A DNA stretch of 33,372 nucleotides. Source: Gulosibacter macacae (GTDB lineage Bacteria; Actinomycetota; Actinomycetes; Actinomycetales; Microbacteriaceae). The position numbers and the translations under genes were made by a program. Positions 1-6,732 of the stretch are shown one piece after another; the stretch's first letter is position 1; each line of letters begins with the position of its first letter. Below the pieces are notes generated by a model. That model was not told the origin of the DNA. It made no database searches and worked only from the letters and a program-made list of their open reading frames with translations. The stretch covers positions 1 through 33,372 of the forward strand of contig NZ_RQVS01000018.1 of the NCBI RefSeq assembly GCF_003865375.1. The letters run 5' to 3'.

Positions 1-95
1 GCCGCCGACCCTCGACTACACCCTCAACTGCGAAGAGCCGGTTTTGGACGATCTATTTTGGCCCCTGCCGCGCCTCGCGTCGGAGAGGAACCACC

Positions 96-1022
96 ATGTC
101 TGAACCTGCCGCACCCGCTTTCCGGCGCTCACGCTTCGCTCGCGCATCACTGGTGAGTCTGCTCACCGGCGCGCTGCTCTTCAGCGGCGGCACCGCAGCC
201 TTCGCGGAAAACGAGACGCTGGACATCCTGCTGACGGCGAAGACGGGCACCCCCGCCTTCGACAGCGTCCCGGCTGGAACCATTGATGGCAAGGACTCCG
301 GCCCGGATGACAATGTCATCCGCACCAATGACTACGCGACCTATCGCGTTGAGGCCGTGGCAAACGGCGGCACCGCCGAAAACCCGGTGGTCACACTGAC
401 GTTGCCGGTGGGTCAAGAATTCCGTGACATCCCCGCCTGGTGTAACGACGCAGATGGCGTGGATGCAGTTCCCACCCCGGCGACGATGCCCGCGCCACCC
501 GTGCCGATCACGACGACGTCATGGGAGACGTTGCCGCAGCAGACGCTCGAGTGCCACATCGACAACATGCCGAATAGCTCGACGCAGTACCTCGACATTC
601 TTGCCTGGCAGCGCTCGGAAGTGCCGAATGGCACGACCCTCGCCCCGGCAACTGCGACGATCAAGAGTGACTTCGTTGTTACGCCCGTTGAGGCGACCCA
701 CCAGACGCCGATGATCGTGTCGGCGGCCCCGCAGTGGGACCTCAACAAGAACGGCATCATGCTGAACTACGGCAATGGGTACACCTACGGCAACTTCCTC
801 GCCTGCAACTTTGACCGCACCCAGACGTGCCACCGCCGTGACTACTCGGTGCTCATCGGCGGCCAAAACGGCGGCAAGGGCAACACCCCGCTTGTCGGTG
901 ACGTGACCTTTGTCGACAACCTCACCGCGGAGTCGATGTACGGCGCCGATGTGGTGAACAACCCGAATTGGATTGCCGCTGGTAGTGACGCCATCAACAA
1001 GTATGCCCCGCGCCTTGCCTAG
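96..1022 (+). CDS. Surface protein fragment 1: signal peptide and N-terminal region
   Basis: If translation stops at the first TAG, this 308-residue piece is what is made. It has a Sec signal peptide over about residues 1-38 (RRSRFAR, then a hydrophobic run ending TAAFA) and a Thr/Pro/Asn-rich extracellular region with scattered cysteines, including an AWCND motif. It lacks the repeats and the sortase signal, so it would be secreted and not anchored. The reading frame continues directly downstream after the TAG. I treat it as the 5' part of the broken gene at 96-4850 and not as an independent gene. Confidence 0.6.
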   Translation: MSEPAAPAFRRSRFARASLVSLLTGALLFSGGTAAFAENETLDILLTAKTGTPAFDSVPAGTIDGKDSGPDDNVIRTNDYATYRVEAVANGGTAENPVVTLTLPVGQEFRDIPAWCNDADGVDAVPTPATMPAPPVPITTTSWETLPQQTLECHIDNMPNSSTQYLDILAWQRSEVPNGTTLAPATATIKSDFVVTPVEATHQTPMIVSAAPQWDLNKNGIMLNYGNGYTYGNFLACNFDRTQTCHRRDYSVLIGGQNGGKGNTPLVGDVTFVDNLTAESMYGADVVNNPNWIAAGSDAINKYAPRLA

Positions 1023-1085
1023 TGCACCGTACCGAATTCGCCGTACCTGGCACCCGGCAACCTCGCCGGTGATCCGACCCGGAAT

Positions 1086-3914
1086 GTGCGCGACAGCGGC
1101 TCGATCTCGTGTGAGCAGCCCGGCGGCCCTGGCACCCCGGCGAACATCACTATCTCGGGTGCTGACTGGTCGCTCTACACGGCGCCGACACACGCCTACC
1201 GCCCGGACAACACGGCGATTCCTGACGGCACTGCCTACGCGGTGTCGGCCTGGGTGACCATTGAGATTCCAGTTGCGGCCATCCGTGACCTCGGCACCAC
1301 CACGAGTGGTGTGTCGACGCTGAAGCAACACAATGTCTATACCGATTTCCAGGCCACCGGCCTTGACGGCACTCAGCAGGCACCCGACATCGACGACCGC
1401 AACAACTACATCAACACGACGCCGAGCATCTCGCGACCGGGTTCATTCAACAAGACGTTCGTAGGTCTACCCGGCGAGCCCAATAACACGCCGCGCGCGA
1501 CCTTCGTGCCCACCGACGCCTCGCTCTACGAGGGCCTGCCCGGTGCCACGACACAGCGATCAGGCAATATCCCGGTCGGTGGCGGCCAGACCGTCATCTC
1601 GATGCTCGAGCTCGTTGGCCCCACGCTCGCCAACTCAACGCCGGGCACGGCCCTGGTCTGTGATGCCTGGGACAACACCAAGCTGCAATTGCACGCTGGC
1701 GACTATCCTGCGAACACCCAGACTCAGGCCCAGCGACTGCCGTCAAACGGTGCCGCAGTCTGGCTGAGTGGTTACCGCTTCACCGACGCCCCGACCTACA
1801 CGGTTCAATACTCGGGTGACGCAACCGCGCCGGGCGCGGGAGAAGGTTCGACCTGTTCGACCGGCACCTGGTACGACGACCCGGCGGCAGTGCCGGGTAA
1901 CGACCACGAGCTTGCCGCGCAGGGCATCTACTCGGCGGTGCACCACGTGCGCATCCACACGACCATGGAGCAGCCGCTCCCATCGGCCTCGTCGTACACC
2001 TACCACTTCTTCTCGGTGGCACTGCGCGCCGTCCCCGGTCAGGCCGAGGGCACCATCCTGCCGAACTGGGCGACCAACGTGTTCAACTGGGGCAACGAGC
2101 TGTCACTCGAAGACATGCTCAAGCTGCCGAACACCGGCTCGACCTACAACCCGGATGCACACACCGGCGCACAGGGCGATCGACTGATCTTCACGCCAGC
2201 CTATGTGCGAGTGTCGAAGCAGGTCTCAGTTGAGGGCAGCGACTACACCGCACTCAAGGGCGCGACCGCAGGCGACAGCGTGACCTGGCGCATCCGGCCC
2301 GTGCTTTCGTCGGCAGCGACGGCAACCGGCGTCTTGGCCCAGCCGGTCTTCATCGAAGAATGTTTGCCACCTGGCGTCATCTTCGAGAGCGCCTCGGTCT
2401 CGCCAATCCTGGCGCAACCGGCACCAGCCCCCGCTGATGCGGAGCTCAAGTGTGATGCGGGCACGTACCTGCGGTTCAACATCGGTGAGTATGCACCGAA
2501 CTCCGCAATCCCCGACCTCCTGATCAAAACGCACGTCTCGGCAGTCGCGCTGCCCGGCACCTACACGAACACGGTCGCCGCACAGACCGACCCGACCGAC
2601 CCGACGCCGCTCGCGGCTCGTACCGGTACCGCGCAGATTCAGGTGACGCAGATCGCCGGTGTGAAGCTCGACAAGCAGCCGCTCACTCCGGTGGTGCAGG
2701 TCAACCCCGAAGGCAACGGCACGCTCGAGGCCAATGTCTGGCAGTTCGACTTCGTCAACATGGATGCGCCGGAGTCGATCTCGAATCCCGATGTGATCGA
2801 CGTACTGCCGGTCAAGCCAGGCATCCACGGCTCGGCATTTGACGGCACCATGACCTTCGACAAGGTCGACGTCACCGTCGGTGCCGCCGAGACGACGGTG
2901 CTCTACACGAGCGCCGCTACGGTCTCGTCAAACCCGAACGATGCCACGAACTCGGCCAGCGGCATCGCCTGGTGTGACGCACCTGCCGGCGGCAACCTCG
3001 TGATCGGCACTGGCGACTGCCCGGCCGTCGCGAGCGACGTCACGGCACTTCGCTTCCAGTGGGCCGGCGACTTCGTCTCAGGCGACGCCATCCAGGCGAA
3101 GATTTCGATGTTCGGTGAGGGCAACACCGCCGGTGACTCCTACACCAACGTCATCGAAGGCCGCGCCGACGGTCTCACCTTCAATGTCGGTCCGGTGCCC
3201 GCGACGGAAATCGTCGTGAGCTCCTCGCTCGGCGACTATGTCTGGTTTGACGCCAATGAGAACGGCCTGCAGGACGACGACGAGGTGCCGCTGCCGAACT
3301 TCCCGGTAACCCTCACGGGCACAGATGATCTCGGCAACGCCGTCACGAAGACCATGAACACCGACGCTGGCGGGCACTACCTCTTCGAGGGCCTGCGCGC
3401 CGGCACCTACACCGTGTCGTTCGCCGACGGGCTCCAGCCTGGCTGGTCATTCACCATCCAGGGCGACGGCTCGAACCCGACGAAGGACTCGGATGGCGAC
3501 CCCGCCACCGGAATCACCGGAGAAGTTGCGCTCCCCCAGGGCACGGCAAACCTCGACGTCGACCCGGGTGTGTTCATCCCGCGCGGCATGATCGGTGACT
3601 ACGTGTGGGAGGACGTCAACCGCGATGGCATCCAGGGCGACGATGAAACCCCGATCGAGGGCTTCAAAGTGACACTCTCGGGTACCGACCTATTCGGTAA
3701 CCCGGTGACCGCCGAAACCACGACGAATGCCGACGGGTACTACGAGTTCACCGAGCTGCTCCCGGGCACCTACACGGTGACCTTCGACCCAGCGTCGATC
3801 CCGACCGGCATGGAGTTCACCCAGCAGGGGGCTGGCGACGACCCGGCGCTTGACTCGAACGGCGACCCGACCACCGGTGTTGCTGCTGAGATCACCCTCG
3901 CGGCCGGTGAGTAG
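1086..3914 (+). CDS. Surface protein fragment 2: central extracellular region and first two SdrD-B repeats
   Basis: This segment is in the same frame as the pieces on either side. The frame is open from 1023; the first usable start codon is a GTG at 1086, with no obvious ribosome site, so independent translation is doubtful. It covers the central adhesin-like region, a beta-rich stalk (such as the GVKLDKQPLTPV stretch) and repeats 1 and 2, each opening GDYVW-D-N-DG-Q-D as in SdrD-B (Cna-B-like) domains. It ends at the TAG at 3912-3914, where the matching positions of repeats 3 and 4 have His and Ser codons. It has no signal peptide and no anchor of its own. Confidence 0.55.
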   Translation: MRDSGSISCEQPGGPGTPANITISGADWSLYTAPTHAYRPDNTAIPDGTAYAVSAWVTIEIPVAAIRDLGTTTSGVSTLKQHNVYTDFQATGLDGTQQAPDIDDRNNYINTTPSISRPGSFNKTFVGLPGEPNNTPRATFVPTDASLYEGLPGATTQRSGNIPVGGGQTVISMLELVGPTLANSTPGTALVCDAWDNTKLQLHAGDYPANTQTQAQRLPSNGAAVWLSGYRFTDAPTYTVQYSGDATAPGAGEGSTCSTGTWYDDPAAVPGNDHELAAQGIYSAVHHVRIHTTMEQPLPSASSYTYHFFSVALRAVPGQAEGTILPNWATNVFNWGNELSLEDMLKLPNTGSTYNPDAHTGAQGDRLIFTPAYVRVSKQVSVEGSDYTALKGATAGDSVTWRIRPVLSSAATATGVLAQPVFIEECLPPGVIFESASVSPILAQPAPAPADAELKCDAGTYLRFNIGEYAPNSAIPDLLIKTHVSAVALPGTYTNTVAAQTDPTDPTPLAARTGTAQIQVTQIAGVKLDKQPLTPVVQVNPEGNGTLEANVWQFDFVNMDAPESISNPDVIDVLPVKPGIHGSAFDGTMTFDKVDVTVGAAETTVLYTSAATVSSNPNDATNSASGIAWCDAPAGGNLVIGTGDCPAVASDVTALRFQWAGDFVSGDAIQAKISMFGEGNTAGDSYTNVIEGRADGLTFNVGPVPATEIVVSSSLGDYVWFDANENGLQDDDEVPLPNFPVTLTGTDDLGNAVTKTMNTDAGGHYLFEGLRAGTYTVSFADGLQPGWSFTIQGDGSNPTKDSDGDPATGITGEVALPQGTANLDVDPGVFIPRGMIGDYVWEDVNRDGIQGDDETPIEGFKVTLSGTDLFGNPVTAETTTNADGYYEFTELLPGTYTVTFDPASIPTGMEFTQQGAGDDPALDSNGDPTTGVAAEITLAAGE

Positions 3915-4670
3915 AACATGACCATCGACCAGGGCCCCGTCTACCAACTCGGCTCTATCGGTGACTACGTGTGGGAGGACGTCAACCGTGACGGCCTCCA
4001 GGACGCCACTGACAAGCCCATTGAGGGCTTCAAGGTGACGCTCTCGGGCACCGACGTCTACGGCAACCCGGTCACCGCCGAAACCGTGACTGACGCGAAT
4101 GGCCTCTACCTGTTCGACAACCTGCTCCCGGGCACCTACACGGTGACCTTCGACCCCGCGTCGATCCCGGCAGGCATGGCCTTCACGCAGCAGGGTGCCG
4201 GCGACGACCGTGCCGTCGACTCCGACGGTGACGTCACCACCGGTGTCACCGCCGAGATCACCCTCGCGGGTGGCGAGCACAACAAGACCATCGACCAGGG
4301 TGTCGTCTACTTGCTCGCGCAGCTAGGTGACCACGTCTGGAACGACGCCAATGGCAACGGTCTGCAGGATGCTGGCGAAGCTCCGATCTCCGGCTTCAAG
4401 GTCTCACTCTCGGGCACCGATGTGCACGGCAACGCGGTGACCGCCGAAACCGTGACTGATGCGAATGGGCTCTACCTATTCGACAACCTCGTGCCCGGCA
4501 CCTACCAGGTGACCTTCGACCCGGGCTCGATCCCCGCGGGCATGAAGTTCACCATCCAGGGTGCTGGTAGCGACCGCGCGATCGACTCAGATGGTGACGC
4601 CATGACCGGCGTTACGGCTGAGATCACCCTCGCGGGTGGTGAGTCGAACATGACGATCGACCAGGGTGTC
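3231..4670 (+). repeat. Four tandem SdrD-B-type coding repeats, about 122 codons each
   Basis: The motif GGYGAC (Gly-Asp of GDYVW or GDHVW) recurs at 3231, 3594, 3960 and 4326, giving spacings of 363, 366 and 366 bases. Each unit encodes GDYVW.D.N.DG.Q....P..GF.V.L.GTD..GN.V, then GTY.V.F and a conserved D.DGD..TG.T.E end. Units 2 and 3 are very similar at DNA level. Such domains usually bind calcium and act as a stiff stalk in Gram-positive adhesins. Confidence 0.85.
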
Positions 4671-4850
4671 ACCCCGGTGCCGCCGACGCCGACCACGACG
4701 CCCACACCGGTGCCGCCGACGAGCACCCAGCCCGGTGGCGGCCTGCCGAACACCGGTGGTGACTCACCGTTGTGGCCGCTCGCAGCGGCCGCGCTAACCC
4801 TCCTTGGAGGTTCGGTGCTCCTGCTCCGCCGCCGAGTCGGCCAGGAGTAG
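3918..4850 (+). CDS. Surface protein fragment 3: SdrD-B repeats 3-4 and LPXTG anchor
   Basis: The in-frame 3' piece begins just after the second TAG; its first ATG (3918) is simply the Met of the repeat motif NMTIDQ. It contains repeats 3 and 4 (GDYVWEDVNRDG and GDHVWNDANGNG), a PTPTTTPTPVPPT-type spacer, then GGGLPNTGG, a hydrophobic stretch LAAAALTLLGGSVLLL and RRRVGQE: a complete cell-wall sorting signal for sortase. Without the upstream signal peptide it could not be exported, so this reads as the tail of a formerly complete cell-wall protein. Confidence 0.6.
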   Translation: MTIDQGPVYQLGSIGDYVWEDVNRDGLQDATDKPIEGFKVTLSGTDVYGNPVTAETVTDANGLYLFDNLLPGTYTVTFDPASIPAGMAFTQQGAGDDRAVDSDGDVTTGVTAEITLAGGEHNKTIDQGVVYLLAQLGDHVWNDANGNGLQDAGEAPISGFKVSLSGTDVHGNAVTAETVTDANGLYLFDNLVPGTYQVTFDPGSIPAGMKFTIQGAGSDRAIDSDGDAMTGVTAEITLAGGESNMTIDQGVTPVPPTPTTTPTPVPPTSTQPGGGLPNTGGDSPLWPLAAAALTLLGGSVLLLRRRVGQE

Positions 4851-4855
4851 CCCTC

Positions 4856-4893
4856 CCCCAACCACAAGCGGGTGGTGACCGGATGCATCCGGT
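4856..4893 (+). repeat. Left copy of a 38-bp inverted repeat flanking the CBS-HEPN island
   Basis: Positions 4856-4893 are the exact reverse complement of 6382-6419 (38 of 38 bases by my reading). This left copy runs from CCCCAACCAC into the downstream terminator palindrome as far as ATCCGGT. The match stops abruptly at both outer ends. Together the copies bound 1488 bases that are visibly less GC-rich than the surroundings. Confidence 0.85.
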
Positions 4894-4905
4894 CACCACC
4901 CGCTT
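4866..4905 (+). terminator. 40-bp perfect palindrome, probable terminator of the surface protein gene
   Basis: Sixteen bases after the stop codon there is a perfect palindrome with 20-bp arms: AAGCGGGTGGTGACCGGATG followed directly by its reverse complement, centred on GGATGCATCC. Only TTGG follows, with no long T run. Strong hairpins without a U tail are common at actinobacterial gene ends, so a terminator is the simplest reading. Confidence 0.75.
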
Positions 4906-5014
4906 TGGTTATGGCAACTTCCATTCCGTTTCGGACGAGCAACTCATGCTCGCGCATCCATTCGGTATCGCCCGCAGGGAGGAGACCGAAGCCTTTCAGA
5001 TTCGGGAACACGGT

Positions 5015-5020
5015 TAGTCT
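5015..5020 (+). promoter_or_regulatory. Probable -10 element of the CBS-HEPN-like gene (leaderless)
   Basis: TAGTCT fits the actinobacterial TANNNT -10 pattern and ends six bases before the GTG at 5027. There is no Shine-Dalgarno sequence before the start, so transcription probably begins at or next to the start codon. No convincing -35 was seen. Confidence 0.5.
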
Positions 5021-5026
5021 GACCTT

Positions 5027-5818
5027 GTGATGAGAACGCGACAGCCGGGAGAGCCCCTGACACTCGCCTTAATCCCGAGCGCGACGGTTGAGCCAGTAAT
5101 CATGGTGAAAGAATCCGAAGATTTGGCCAGGGCGCGCACCCTTATGGAGCTGAATAATTTCTCGCAGCTTCCCGTAGTTCGAGGAAAGGGAAGCCGACCA
5201 GTTGGAGTAGTGAGCTGGGAGACGATTGGTCGGAGCATTCTTGAAAAACCTGACGCAACCTTGGCTGACTGCATAGATAGAGATGCACCAACCCTGGGCC
5301 TTGAGGCTGACCTTCTGGATGCCATTCCCATTGTCGGCGATAGTGGCTACGTGCTTGTCGTTGATAGCAAGAACAATTTGTCGGGAATTGTCACCAGCGC
5401 GGACCTTGGGGAAGTGCTCGTTCGCATCGGCGGTCCAGTAGTTCTATTCGAGAGGCTGGAAGAGTCACTTCGAAGGACGATCTCGAATCTCAAGAGCTCT
5501 GACAGAATCTCAAGAGCAGACATCCAAAGGGCCATCCCCAACTCGCCCCGACCACACGATGGCCCTCACGAGGACTTCACCCTCGGTGAAGTCGCTTCCA
5601 TCCTGATGGACTCCAGCGTTTGGGCGAAAACAGACACGTCGTATGACCGATCTACCTTTAAAGAGAGTCTCGATCGGGCTGTGGCACTCCGAAATCACGT
5701 CATGCATTTCCGCAAGCTCGAACGTATTCATGAACGGACGCTTGAGGAACTGCCAAGAATCGTTGAATTGGCCTTGAAAGTAGAGAAAGCATCCCAGTCG
5801 AGTCCGCCACTCGATTAG
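5027..5818 (+). CDS. CBS-domain protein with a HEPN-like C-terminal domain
   Basis: This 263-residue protein starts GTG-ATG (5027 or 5030). Residues about 15-135 look like a CBS pair, with SQLPVV...PVGVVSW and YVLVVDSKNNLSGIVTSADL; such pairs sense adenine nucleotides. Residues about 138-255 are helical, opening LFERLEESLRRTISNL and carrying R222-N-H-V-M-H227, which fits the R-x4-H motif of HEPN ribonuclease domains and their Abi-like relatives. I infer a nucleotide-sensing regulator joined to a possible RNA-cutting domain, as in some toxin or abortive-infection proteins. The gene lies in an AT-richer island (29 of 60 bases GC in 5101-5160 by my count) between 38-bp inverted repeats, next to a terminator and a tRNA gene, which suggests acquisition. 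CBS is fairly sure, HEPN moderate, defence role speculative. Confidence 0.7.
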   Translation: MMRTRQPGEPLTLALIPSATVEPVIMVKESEDLARARTLMELNNFSQLPVVRGKGSRPVGVVSWETIGRSILEKPDATLADCIDRDAPTLGLEADLLDAIPIVGDSGYVLVVDSKNNLSGIVTSADLGEVLVRIGGPVVLFERLEESLRRTISNLKSSDRISRADIQRAIPNSPRPHDGPHEDFTLGEVASILMDSSVWAKTDTSYDRSTFKESLDRAVALRNHVMHFRKLERIHERTLEELPRIVELALKVEKASQSSPPLD

Positions 5819-5934
5819 TTTGGCCAAGGCGACCTGACGCGAAGCTCGTTCCGAGCAGTGAACTTTCGTTTCATCCCGCTCCTCCTTCCCTCTGAATCTA
5901 GGGCTTGATTGCGCCAAGCGAAGGCCAGCATCGA

Positions 5935-5940
5935 TAGGCT
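5935..5940 (+). promoter_or_regulatory. Probable -10 element of the 142-aa gene (leaderless)
   Basis: TAGGCT, a TANNNT hexamer, ends six bases before the ATG at 5947, the same spacing as for the preceding CBS gene. There is no Shine-Dalgarno sequence. The second gene may therefore have its own promoter in the 128-base gap 5819-5946, where I see nothing else. Confidence 0.45.
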
Positions 5941-5946
5941 CGAGTC

Positions 5947-6375
5947 ATGGGTTGGCTAGAGAGATTGCGAGAGCGACGTGCGGCAAAGGCGCGCGAAAGC
6001 TTCTGGAAGGGCGTGAGAGTGTGGACCGGTGAGTCCGTCGAGGCTCATCTCTATCCACTCGAACATCCCGATCGCGTCCGACTCGTACCCGACGACAAGC
6101 GGCGCAAGGTCGAGTGGGTGCGTATTGAAGTTGGTGCAATGCCATCTGGGAAGTTCATTGGCCAGCCACGCATTATCGCTAGGCACGAACGTGGCGTCGT
6201 TGGGTGGATAGAACCCCGATATGCCCATTTGTGCGAGCCTCTCTACTCGACCGTCATCAACGAAGGAGTCACGGCGGGCACGATCACGATTTCAGTCGAT
6301 CCCTATCACCGGGACACCGCTGAAGCAACACTTACTATTGGCTCACACCGCTACGAACCTCGTCGTCCATTCTGA
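5947..6375 (+). CDS. Hypothetical protein, 142 aa, island partner gene
   Basis: I do not recognise this family. The protein starts with a short basic helix (MGWLERLRERRAAKARE) and continues as a mixed, probably beta-rich domain, with RVRLVPDDKRRKVEWVRIEV, then IIARHERGVVGWIEPRYAHL and a last strand-rich part TITISVDPYHRDTAEATLTI. The arrangement of a strand before RLVPDD and a later GVVGWIEP is loosely like HIRAN-type DNA-end-binding domains, but the resemblance is weak and I do not claim it. There is no signal peptide or membrane segment. It follows the CBS-HEPN-like gene in the same direction and ends six bases before the right inverted repeat, so the two genes form the whole cargo of the island. 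Coding status is supported by the open frame, the leaderless promoter pattern and protein-like composition. Confidence 0.6.
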   Translation: MGWLERLRERRAAKARESFWKGVRVWTGESVEAHLYPLEHPDRVRLVPDDKRRKVEWVRIEVGAMPSGKFIGQPRIIARHERGVVGWIEPRYAHLCEPLYSTVINEGVTAGTITISVDPYHRDTAEATLTIGSHRYEPRRPF

Positions 6376-6381
6376 TTTCGA

Positions 6382-6419
6382 ACCGGATGCATCCGGTCAC
6401 CACCCGCTTGTGGTTGGGG
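6382..6419 (-). repeat. Right copy of the 38-bp inverted repeat flanking the CBS-HEPN island
   Basis: Exact reverse complement of 4856-4893. It contains only half of the 40-bp terminator palindrome (CCGGATGCATCCGGTCACC... side) plus the flank GTGGTTGGGG, so it looks like a derived inverted copy of the left terminator region and would form only a short 14-bp palindrome by itself. Confidence 0.85.
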
Positions 6420-6428
6420 CGTGAGCGG

Positions 6429-6499
6429 CCCGCGATTTGCATCCTGGGCCCTCATCCCGCTTCCCCAGCGGGATGACCCCCTGGAATGCAAATCGCGGG
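6429..6499. other. 71-base two-tier inverted repeat, possible structured RNA or small element
   Basis: Outer arms are perfect 14-mers: CCCGCGATTTGCAT at 6429-6442 and ATGCAAATCGCGGG at 6486-6499. Inside lies a second perfect 9-bp hairpin, CATCCCGCT (6453-6461) with AGCGGGATG (6467-6475) around a TCCCC loop. No open frame explains it. It lies just outside the right inverted repeat and before the tRNA-Thr terminator. It could be a terminator, a small RNA or a remnant of a miniature element; I cannot choose. Confidence 0.6.
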
Positions 6500-6555
6500 A
6501 CGGGCTTCGATGCGTCGGCTGAGGTGGCGCGATAAGGGGCTACGGTGGAAACACC

Positions 6556-6582
6556 GAAGGCCCCTCACTGAGAGGGGCCTTC
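6556..6582 (-). terminator. Terminator downstream of tRNA-Thr
   Basis: A perfect 11-bp stem, GAAGGCCCCTC (6556-6566) and GAGGGGCCTTC (6572-6582), with a 5-base loop. On the minus strand it follows the tRNA-Thr gene by six bases and is followed by GGTGTTTCC, so it probably ends the tRNA transcript. Confidence 0.75.
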
Positions 6583-6588
6583 TGAGTG

Positions 6589-6661
6589 AGCCGCCTGCGG
6601 GAATCGAACCCGCGACCTATTCATTACGAGTGAATCGCTCTGCCGTCTGAGCTAAGGCGGC
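6589..6661 (-). tRNA. tRNA-Thr (anticodon CGT)
   Basis: The minus strand folds as a full cloverleaf of 73 bases. The acceptor GCCGCCT pairs with AGGCGGC, the D arm includes GCTC...GAGC, the anticodon stem ATTCA/TGAAT encloses the loop CTCGTAA with anticodon CGT, and the T arm is GCGGG-TTCGATT-CCCGC. It reads the ACG codon. CCA is not encoded. It lies downstream of the topA operon on the same strand and close to the island at 4856-6419, a typical position for acquired DNA. Confidence 0.95.
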
Positions 6662-6689
6662 GTGCGCGCGCCTTGGCACGCGACGCTCC

Positions 6690-6720
6690 ATCGTAGCGCA
6701 TCACGGCACTCAGCCGCCAA
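6690..6720 (-). promoter_or_regulatory. Possible promoter of tRNA-Thr
   Basis: Reading the minus strand, TTGGCG (6720-6715) and TACGAT (6695-6690) are separated by 19 bases, about 28 bases before the tRNA. The spacing is slightly long and the -35 is imperfect. It lies in the 71-base gap after the TAP hydrolase gene. Confidence 0.4.
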
Positions 6721-6732
6721 TCCCAATAGGCA

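Larger units (their letters stand above)
96..4850 (+). pseudogene. LPXTG-anchored SdrD-B repeat surface protein, interrupted by two in-frame TAG codons
   Basis: One reading frame runs from the ATG at 96 to the TAG at 4848-4850 (1585 codons) and is broken only by TAG at 1020-1022 (codon 309) and TAG at 3912-3914 (codon 1273). The start is supported by GGAGAGG at 82-88, seven bases upstream. The product would have a signal peptide (basic start, hydrophobic core, AFA before ENE), a long extracellular region, four SdrD-B-like repeats, a Pro/Thr spacer, an LPNTG sortase motif, a hydrophobic segment and an RRR tail. The first TAG replaces the W of an AWC motif seen twice elsewhere in the protein (TGG to TAG). 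The second replaces the S of GESNMTIDQ found in the last repeat (TCG to TAG). TAG ends many normal genes here, so recoding is unlikely. I infer a decaying adhesin gene; sequencing error, readthrough or suppression are alternatives. Confidence 0.8.

Noticed and set aside
1-95. End of an upstream gene or a promoter
   Set aside because: The bases are open in several frames but with no clear gene; no convincing -10/-35 pair. Only the ribosome site at 82-88 is supported.
3231-4670. CRISPR-like array
   Set aside because: The repeats are long, coding, in frame and encode SdrD-B domains.
96-4850. Amber codon reassignment (such as pyrrolysine) in the surface protein
   Set aside because: TAG ends many normal genes in this window, and the TAGs replace Trp and Ser positions, as expected from mutation.
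5947-6375. HIRAN domain in the 142-aa protein
   Set aside because: Resemblance is too weak to name without a profile search.
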